Assembly (NCBI RefSeq): GCF_000801105.2 | Contig: NC_079511.1 | Location: forward strand, 18,375,792 to 18,439,791 | DNA length: 64,000 nt | DNA from: Raphanus sativus | Lineage: Eukaryota > Streptophyta > Magnoliopsida > Brassicales > Brassicaceae | Reading direction: 5' to 3' | Shown: piece by piece, positions 56,610-64,000 of the stretch | Numbering within the stretch: position 1 is the first letter of the stretch | Layout: each line of letters starts with the position of its first letter | Made by a program: the position numbers and the translations under genes | The notes under the pieces: model-generated | Told to the model about the DNA's origin: nothing | Seen by the model: the letters and a program-made list of their open reading frames with translations, nothing else | Database searches by the model: none

Positions 56610-58623
56610 TCTTTACTAATAAAATAGAGTTTTTTCTCTCCTTGGGGGGAATAATGACACTTGTCATGCTATCATTTGTCAAAGGATATTTTCGATTGAG
56701 TTTTGTATTTGGTTTGGGTTTGGTCTTTAGCTGAACGTATTGCCCACTTCATTATCAAAAACGCTCTCTATTTTTTCTAAACATGTGGTGTGTTGAAGAT
56801 CATAAGGCTTCTAAATAGCCAGGAAAATCTCTAATATTAAAGATTATTCATGTCTTCCTCGATTTTAATTTCAAGAAAGATAGTGAATTTACAGAATCTT
56901 CACTGGTTAATGATTACTGAGACATCATCTCTCTGCTTTTATCTCCTATATATGTCATGTTCTGCTGGCCGAAATTTCATTACATATTGTCTGCTTTTGT
57001 TTTGCAGGTGAATGTTTACTTGGAAGCTGGCTTATTCTGAGGAGATTGACTTCTGAATCCCAGTCTTGGACGCTAGGTATATGTTTCTAAGCTTATTACT
57101 GTGTAATAATAGTGAGGAGATACAAGGAATGTTTTTAAGTCACTTAGAAAAGAAATTGCAGATATTGGTTTGGTATATATAAGGTTCAGAGTGTTTTTCT
57201 GTTTTGAATCAAAGATTGAAAAAAAAACTGACCTACCAAACTTTCCTTGCAACCGATAGTCAAATAAAGCCTAAGATTAAATCCACTACACCTCTCTTTG
57301 GAAGGAGGCTCAAAGGATGTGAGATGGGAGTTTTTATGAGAAGACACTACTTGCAGATACTGGTACATAGCAAATCTAACCACCTTAAGTTACATTCTCC
57401 TTACTCACACATTATAAAAATTATTTCCACAGACAGTTGACTTCCTATGACCCAGTAAAGTTGAGGCCATCGGAACTATCAATGAGTGGTTCTACATTTC
57501 ATGATGTTCCAGAAAACTGCAGGCTCGAATATGATCCTTCAGTTGCACAACATGTTGTGACACCACCGCCGTTAGTGTCGTCAGGTAACATTTTACCATT
57601 ACTGCATTCATGTTCCGTAAAGCTCCTTTCAAGTGATGTCTTTGGACTAATCATATGTCCACCACTCAAAATGTTTATGTCTTCTAGGTAACGGGTTGAG
57701 ATGGCTGTCGATAACGGTACAAAGTCAGCCGTCTGACACCTTCGTGTCTTAACCAAACGAGAATTCCGATCTTCTCATTTACTCTTCTTAAGCAACTTTA
57801 GCCATGATAAATTTGACATGTACGCCATGATAAATTTGATATGACATCTTCAATAAATTTGACATGTTCAAGCTTCTGTTTTATGGTGACAGCCAGACAT
57901 GGTATACATTGGGAGCTAAGCTTCAAACAACAACCTCAAACACGAATATGTGTAACTTCTAATTGTGTGTTCAAAAAAAAGAAGTGTAACTTCTAATTGT
58001 AATAGTTACACACGTCTGCCTATTAAATGTGGTTATAACATCTGTTGGTGATACATTAATATGCCCACCTCTTACTATCTCTTATTCGTTCCTTCACTGA
58101 CCTTCTACCCAAGAACAATATGCAGGTTAATAGTGCATCCTGATCTTACTGTTTTTGCAGTAATACGTAAAACGTTATCAGACATTTAAAAACATAAATG
58201 GATTACTCCTTACAATGATTCAGATTGCCAAGAGAAAAACATTCAGGATCACGGAATCAGATTGCACTCTACAATATAATTTCCAAATAAAGCATCCATT
58301 TTATTTTATGTTTAAATTCTAACTAAATTAGTTTTAGTTTTGTTACGAATATCAGCTCTTTATTCTATTTTTATTGAATCAATTAGTCACAAGACTCACA
58401 ACCACTTATCATACTCTATTTTGAACCAATCAACCTCAAAATAAAGTAAACACTACAGTCGAAAATCACTATCAAATAGATCAGAAAGAAATATATTTTC
58501 CTTTCAACAAATTAACATTTTAATATTTCAACATATTTTCGTTACTAATACCATAAAATAAATTGTAAATTCATATAAAAATAAAATATACGAATTCAGC
58601 GCGTAGCGCCGGAATACCACTAG
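56610..58623 (+). mobile_element. Helitron-like element B with exon-like cargo
   Basis: Starts TCTTTACTAATAAAATAG directly after element A's CTAG and ends GCGCGTAGCGCCGGAATACCACTAG at 58620-58623, with the stem GCGC-GTA-GCGC. It carries exon-like segments at 57008-57076, 57433-57584 and 57688-57752 but no Rep/helicase. Confidence 0.75.
57008..57752 (+). pseudogene. Captured host-gene fragment (exon-like pieces)
   Basis: Segment 1 (57008-57076) follows TTTTGCAG and ends at GTATAT, reading ECLLGSWLILRRLTSESQSW. Segment 2 (57433-57584) follows TTCCACAG and reads LTSYDPVKLRPSELSMSG then FHDVPENCRLEYDPSVAQHV. It ends at donor GTAACA and joins in frame, through acceptor TTCTAG, to segment 3 (57688-57752), which reads NGLRWLSITVQSQPSDTFVS and then TAA. 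Segments 2 and 3 thus form a genuine last intron of some gene. I do not recognise the parent. Segment 1 does not join segment 2 in phase, so pieces are missing. Confidence 0.55.
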
Positions 58624-59488
58624 TTTGATAATATACATATCTGAAAATTGTTAGTAAAAAGAATAAAAATGCGAGAAACATACACTTCAACATTAATACC
58701 AAAGGGTGTTACAAGAAAACCAAAGGAACAAGCCGACAAGAAACCAAAGGAACAATAAAAATGATAAGAGAAACATATATAGGGTAATGTCATTGACTTC
58801 ATCTCAAGGTGAAGAGAGAGAGAGACTGAACAAAAAGAAAAAGTAAGAAAGGGAATGAAATAAATCAGATCGAATAGAATTTTGACGTCCGCAAGGGACA
58901 TTATTCTCTCTCTTCATCAACTTCTCTCTCTCTCTCTCTGAAAGATACAGCGAAGAACAGGACACAATACTCTGAGCTAAACATAAGGTATAGTTTAAAT
59001 AAAGACAGTTTGTAGGCGGCAGAGAATTGTTTTTGTTTCTTTTTGTGTTATCCCCAAACCCTATAAGATGAAGATGAACAGCAAGTGAGTTCCTTTCTCT
59101 ACCTTGCTTACTGATTTTATCTTCTTTTTTATTTTATTTGAGACAGATTCTTCTTGACCAGCGCTTGTAAGTATCGTTCTCATCTTCAATCTCTCCTCAA
59201 TTAGGGTTTTGATCGAGCTTTGTTCTTTCGATGGGTGTGTTACCTGTCTTGTGATTCTGGGTTTTTTTTTTTGTTCAAGAAGGTGCTGCTGAGTTGGAAT
59301 GGAGTAGAGATTTGCTTAATTCGGATCGGAGCTCCCTTTGGTGTAGAATGTTCCATACGGAATCTAACCACTTAGATTTCATTATTGGTCAGAAACAACA
59401 CTGTTCGACTTCATTGGTGCATTGACCACATCTTTGCTCCAACAACAAAGCTGAGATTATCTCCTTGTGTCTTGCTTGTTGGGAGAGT
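58624..59488 (+). promoter_or_regulatory. SEUSS promoter and 5' UTR
   Basis: A CT-rich stretch, (TC)9 at 58921-58940, typical of Brassicaceae leaders, lies 550 bases before the ATG. Probable 5'-UTR introns: a GTGAGTTC donor at 59086 and a GTAAGTAT donor at 59168, with a TTCAAG acceptor near 59280. No TATA box was found. The Helitron B end is only about 300 bases upstream of this leader. Confidence 0.5.
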
Positions 59489-62400
59489 ATGGTACCATCA
59501 GAGACGCCAAATCCAGTTGGAAGTGGCGATAATGTTCCTCCACAACCACCATTTCCTCCTTCTCCACTGACTCAGTTCAGTAACAACATGACTATGAGTA
59601 TGCCAAACATATCTTCACTCCTCAACAACAACCACTCTTTTGTAAACGGTGGCTCGGGTGAGTCAGACATCGGGTTTAGTGGTTTGTCCTCGTCAGGTCA
59701 GCACTTCCCCAACGTCTCAGCTAACCAGCAACAACGGAGCACGAAAATGGAGCCTCAGAATTTTCAGCAGCAGCGTGGAGGAGGGTTAGCTGGTGTCAAG
59801 TTGGAACCTGGGGGTCAGGTTTCCAACGACCAGCAGCAGCAACAAAAAATGTTGAGAAGTTTAGGATCGGTTAAGTTGGAACCGCAGCAGCTTCAGGCCA
59901 TGAGAAACTTAGCACAAGTGAAAATGGAACCCCAGCTTTCAGAGCAGTCATTGTTTCTCCAGCAGCAGCAGCAGCAGCAGAGGCAGTTTCTTCAAATGCC
60001 TCCTGGGCAATCTCCACAGACTCAAATGAATATATATCAACAGCAGAGACTTATGCAACTTCAACATCAGCAACACCTCCTGAAATCAATGCCTCAACAG
60101 CGTCCTCAGTTACCACAACATCAGAGGCCACCGTTGAAACCAGTCTATGAACCTGGCATGGGTGCTCAGCGTCTTACCCAGTATATGTACCGACAACAAC
60201 ATAGGCCTGAAGTAAAGCTTCTTCTTACCTTAAAATGATGCTTTTTTTTCTCAAGCCTGTACTTTTCTTCGTGATTTATCCTTGTGTTGTGATATATTAT
60301 TAAATGCAGGACAATAACATCGAGTTCTGGAGAAAATTTGTCTCAGAGTACTTTGCTCCTAATGCCAAGAAGAGATGGTGCGTTTCTATGTATGGTAGTG
60401 GCCGGCAAACAACTGGCGTTTTCCCTCAGGTTTACTGCTCTTACTTGTCATGCTCACATGCTCTTACTTGTCATTTTTTTCTCTCTCATGCAAACCAAGC
60501 AGTTTGTCAAGAAACTATGTAGATACTTGTTTTTTATTCACATAGATTGCAATTTGCAGGATGTGTGGCACTGTGAGATATGTAACCGAAAGCCTGGACG
60601 TGGTTTTGGTATGTTATTTGGAGGATCAGTTCTTCGCTGAGGATATATTTAGTTTAGAATATTTAATATTTTTCTCTTGTCCTTCCTTACTGATCCTTTG
60701 TTTTGCTTTTTTAATTTGTTTAGAGGCAACCGCGGAAGTCCTCCCGCGGCTATTTAAGATAAAGTATGAAAGTGGGACTTTGGAAGAACTTTTATATGTG
60801 GATATGCCGAGGGAATCTCAGAATTCATCTGGTCAAATTGTGTTGGAGTATGCAAAAGCAACACAAGAGAGTGTGTTTGAGCAGCTTCGAGTTGTTCGTG
60901 ATGGCCAGCTTCGAATAGTTTTCTCACCAGATCTTAAGGTTATTCAAATTACTCTCTTTCTCTCTTACCAAACTATTATTTTCTCCTCCAAACCCTTTTA
61001 TTTGTTTTTTTTTTTGTCAGATATTTTCTTGGGAATTCTGTGCTCGGCGGCATGAAGAGCTTATTCCACGACGGCTTTTGATACCGCAGGTAACTTCCAG
61101 TATTGTTCTCGTGGTTGAAACTTGGGTTTATCTTTCTGATAATATGTTATTGGCTGCCAAGACTAAGTTCTTTGTATAGGCTTTCTTAGTCTGATTTACT
61201 TTCGTTTTGAGATCTGTAACTTTTCACCTTTCTTTTTCTTTTGTGAATATACAACCAAAAAAAAAACTACTTTGGCTATTTTGTATTATCATGTACAGGT
61301 TAGTCAGCTTGGGTCAGCAGCGCAGAAATATCAACAAGCCGCACAAAATGCAACAACAGATTCTGCTCTCCCGGAGCTGCAAAACAATTGCAACATGTAA
61401 ACTTCATCTCTCTCTCTGATATTCAACTTTCTATTGGTAATCTCTGACGTGCTTCCACTGTTATGCAGGTTTGTTGCATCTGCCAGACAGTTGGCAAAGG
61501 CTTTAGAAGTACCACTCGTGAATGATTTGGGATACACAAAGAGATATGTTCGGTGTTTGCAGGTATATGGATACATTGAATAATATCCAATGTGAATTAA
61601 GAAGATAATTAAATTAACATTTGTAGTAAGTGTTCTGACCATGCTTGCTAATGCGTATTGATCTTCTGCAATGTTTCAGATCTCGGAGGTTGTAAATAGT
61701 ATGAAGGACTTAATAGATTATAGCAGAGAAACAAGAACAGGACCAGTCGGTAAGTAAATGTGCCTCCTTCCAAGCATCTATCTTTACAACGTGTGACTGA
61801 TAGATATCTCGTGTTTTTTTTTTTAATTTTGGTACAGAGAGTTTAGCCAAGTTTCCACGGAGAACAGGTCCTTCGTCTGCACTGCCTGGTCCTTCTGCTC
61901 AGCAACCCAATGAACAGCTAAGGCAGCAACAGCAGCAGCAGCAGCAATCAGTTGCCCAGATTGCAAACAACGATCAGAGTTGTGGGCAAAGCTCATTAAA
62001 CTATGCCTTCAGTGCAGCTCCTGCATCCACCTCCACAAGCAGCATCGCAGGGCTCATCCACCAGAATTCGATGAAGCAAAGGCATCAGAATGCTGCTTAC
62101 AGAACTCCAAGCAGTCCATATGGTGGAAACTCAATTCAGATGCAGTCACCAAGCTCCTCGGGTACCATGGCGCCATCATCCCAGCAACAACAACAGCACA
62201 ACCTGCCATCGTTTCAGTCTCCAACTTCCTCATCTAACAGAAACTATCCATCGCAAAACGGGATACCATCTATTAATAATCACATGGGTTCCACAAACTT
62301 ACCAGCCGTTCAACAGGCTGCTGCTGCGGCTGCGGCTGATGAAGCAAATGAGTCTAGCTCGGTGCAGAAGATACTTAATGAGATCCTGATGAACAACCAA

Positions 62401-62700
62401 GCTCATAATACCTCAGGAGGAGGGCATGAGTCTTTTGGGAATGACGGGAAGGGAGGTAGCGATGTAAATAGCTCTGGTGTTCTGATGATGAACGGTCAAG
62501 TGAATACAACAAGTATGGGAGGGTTTGGTGGTGGGATGGGTCAGTCGATGGGAATGAATAATATTAATGGGAACAATGGTCTTATGAATGGAAGAGTTGG
62601 GATGATGGTGAGAGATCCAAACGTGCAACAGGATGTTGGAAACCAACTCTTAGGGGCAGTCAATGGTTTCAACAGTTTTCAGTGTGATTGGAACGTATGA
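59489..62700 (+). CDS. SEU: SEUSS, transcriptional co-regulator (LIM-domain-binding type), complete
   Basis: Nine exons with canonical GT-AG junctions: 59489-60211, 60310-60429, 60560-60608, 60724-60938, 61021-61089, 61299-61396, 61469-61562, 61680-61749, 61838-62700. They sum to 2301 bases, 766 residues plus stop. SEUSS is a nuclear adaptor that pairs with LEUNIG and with MADS-box proteins to repress AGAMOUS and to pattern flowers, ovules and embryos. The N-terminus (MVPSETPNPVGSGDN) is followed by Gln-rich tracts in exons 1 and 9. The LIM-binding/LUFS core spans about residues 220-500: YEPGMGAQRLTQYMYRQQHR, NIEFWRKFVSEYFAPNAKKR, DVWHCEICNRKPGRGFEATA, LEYAKATQESVFEQLRVVRD and QISEVVNSMKDLIDYSRETR. 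The C-terminus ends LGAVNGFNSFQCDWNV. The A. thaliana protein is about 877 residues as I recall, so this one is shorter, mainly in the N-terminal and Gln-rich parts. It looks functional. Confidence 0.95.
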
Positions 62701-63298
62701 TGAAGAAGACTACGCGAGACTCTTACTACGGGTAATGTTCTCTGTTTTCAAAGCACATCACAAACTCAGGATAAAGATTAGGCCATAAGCCGTTACGCTA
62801 TGCTGTGCTTAAGAAAAGGAAGAGTTAAAAGTTTTCCTACAACAACTGGTTTCTAGGCCACCCCTCGTCCACTACCACAAATACCATCTCGAGTTACTGT
62901 TTTTATTTTTCAATCTTGGGGAGTCTTCTTATGCTTTTATAGTTATAGTGTACATCTTTCTATGGATGTTGCATCATCATGGAGGCAATGGATCATGTGC
63001 TGTATCCTTCAATTTATTTCGTCTTCCATGTGTTAACAAAACTTTTCTAAATTCTGACAACGTAGTAGCAGTGGATCATGTGTTTCCATCTCTCGACCAA
63101 AACAGTGCAAACCTCCAGTTTCGTTGTCTTATCCAAACTGATTCAAATGTATAAAATCTAAAATGTCACCATACTTCGTAGACTGAGAAAAAGAGTCTGA
63201 TAGCAAAATTCATTGCAGGTATTCATACGACTACCAGATATTGCATTTAGCATCAAACGTACAACAAAGACAGCACTAAATTTAAAAATCTGTAAACT
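62701..63298 (+). other. SEUSS 3' UTR and convergent intergenic region
   Basis: SEUSS and SBDS converge here, with 598 bases between stops. No separate gene is seen. Confidence 0.6.
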
Positions 63299-64000
63299 TC
63301 AGAAAAAGTAGTCTTTCAAATCTGCTTTGGAGTCCTCCATATCAATCTCAGCCACGCATTCTTCAGCTGTAAGAGGAGGCAGTTTATGAATCTTACGCTT
63401 CAAGTTGGGTCTAACTGGTAACCATCTCGGGAATATAAGGAACAAATAGGAAAATAATGGATGAGAATAAAATTATGGGAATGATGAGGAATGATTATTC
63501 CATATCAAATTCAGTGAGGAACAAATTAATTCTTTAATTCTCTACAATTAAAGGAATGAGAAGGAATGAAAAGGAACAACTATTCTTTATGAATGGTAAA
63601 ATTTGTTAGGAACATTAAGGAATGCATTATTCCTATCCGTTCCTTGGTCACCAGTTAGACCCGTTGTGTTTGTGCAAATCACTCTCACAATGCTCTCTGT
63701 ATTGCTTAGCTTCCCCAACGAACGTGTTGCTAGTGCTGCACCTGGTTCCTTTTCCTTCTCCTTCTGTACCTGTACCCATCTCTTGTTTCTGCATTTTCTT
63801 GCTAAGTTCAACGACGGGATCTGTCTCACTCTCAGTAGGCAACAAGGGCTTGTTAGTCTGCAATGCCATATCATCATGCTCATCGTAATGATCCATGCTT
63901 GTGTCACCTTCAGCATGAACTGATACAGCGAGTATCTCTAATCTCCCCTGCATATTCCTCACAAGGGAATCACATTCTCGGAATAGTCCCGGTTCCATCT
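63299..64000 (-). CDS. SBDS-family ribosome maturation protein, 3' part, interrupted by a MITE
   Basis: SBDS releases eIF6 from pre-60S ribosomes together with the GTPase EFL1. Only the C-terminal part is in the window; upstream exons lie beyond 64000. From 64000 to 63666 the minus strand reads EPGLFRECDSLVRNMQGRLE, EILAVSVHAEGDTSMDHYDE and a Ser/Lys linker, then a U1-type zinc finger, FVGEAKQYREHC and DLHKHN, found in the plant-specific tail. The second finger cysteine appears as Ser (RCSTSNTF). After HKHN a 256-bp MITE (63407-63662) inserts, giving four foreign residues and a stop. Beyond it the true tail resumes, LKRKIHKLPPLTAEECVAEI, to TGA 63301-63299. Removing the MITE and one TSD copy restores frame, so this is an insertion into an exon. 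In A. thaliana the SBDS gene lies just beyond SEUSS, as here. Confidence 0.85.
63404..63665. mobile_element. Tourist-like (PIF/Harbinger) MITE in SBDS coding sequence
   Basis: 256 bp, 63407-63662. Terminal inverted repeats GGGTCTAACTGGTAACCA and its near-complement TTGGTCACCAGTTAGACCC are 17-18 bp. The 3-bp TSD is GTT (63404-63406 and 63663-63665). The AT-rich interior repeats GGAATGA/ATTATTCC words, a style common in PIF/Harbinger MITEs. A 3-bp TSD fits this superfamily, though the sequence is not the usual TWA. Confidence 0.85.

Noticed and set aside
57204..57440. 78-codon plus-strand ORF in element B
   Set aside because: Overlaps a probable intron between exon-like segments and has no domain.
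59465..59488. Upstream extension of SEUSS reading CLACWES
   Set aside because: It starts at TTG; ATG 59489 gives the family N-terminus MVPSE.
63603..63923. Plus-strand ORFs of 88-106 codons over SBDS
   Set aside because: Antisense shadows of the SBDS exon and the MITE.

Overview
This is plant nuclear DNA, almost certainly from a Brassicaceae genome (Brassica-like). Three host genes in order, a TED6-like membrane protein (17.6 kb), SEUSS (59.5-62.7 kb, complete) and an SBDS-family ribosome-maturation gene (63.3-64.0 kb, minus strand, running off the window), match from memory the Arabidopsis thaliana chromosome 1 order around At1g43790-At1g43860, a pericentromeric block. A fourth small multi-exon host gene that I cannot name lies at 1.4-2.4 kb on the minus strand. 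About 85% of the window is transposable elements, and most boundaries can be fixed from target-site duplications (TSDs) read directly.

Layout: 1-723, tail of a Ty1/copia element. 1434-2353, unnamed host gene with a TATA box. 2742-9931, a complete minus-strand Ty3/gypsy chromovirus of CRM (centromeric) type, TSD AAATT, 1087-bp LTRs, pol open through the polypurine tract into the 3' LTR. 10463-16747, a full-length minus-strand L1 LINE with a 16-bp TSD, sitting in Helitron-like DNA that ends at 16996. 17539-17958, TATA box and TED6-like gene. 18187-24487, a copia-type element with identical LTR bodies and no recognisable pol (non-autonomous), TSD GTGTA. 25047 to about 53010, a 5'-truncated Tat-lineage gypsy element that carries an antisense ORF before its 3' LTR. 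That ORF is split by a 22.2-kb chromovirus relic (27853-50060, TSD ATCCC). The 5' LTR of the relic holds a tandem Athila-type array LTR-internal-LTR-internal-LTR (27865-43035, TSD TCCCC); its 3' LTR holds a related solo LTR in the opposite orientation (48428-49779, TSD GTAGT). One Athila copy contains a fourth LTR (39212) and a 100-N gap. 53205-58623, three Helitron-type elements, two head-to-head and two abutting, the last with exon-like host fragments. 58624-64000, the SEUSS-SBDS gene pair, with a Tourist-like MITE inside SBDS coding sequence.

Strongest unexplained signals: (i) the palindromic octamer TCGATCGA scattered at very high density through coding, non-coding and LTR parts of the Athila-type elements; (ii) internal copies of the polypurine-tract motif plus a hairpin beside the real tract; (iii) a 17-unit GC-rich minisatellite with 62/91-bp periods inside the Tat LTR; (iv) an ATGA stop-start overlap between the two LINE ORFs; (v) the MITE that truncates the zinc-finger tail of SBDS, in a copy that has also lost a zinc-ligand cysteine. 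I found no tRNA, rRNA, CRISPR or prokaryotic feature.
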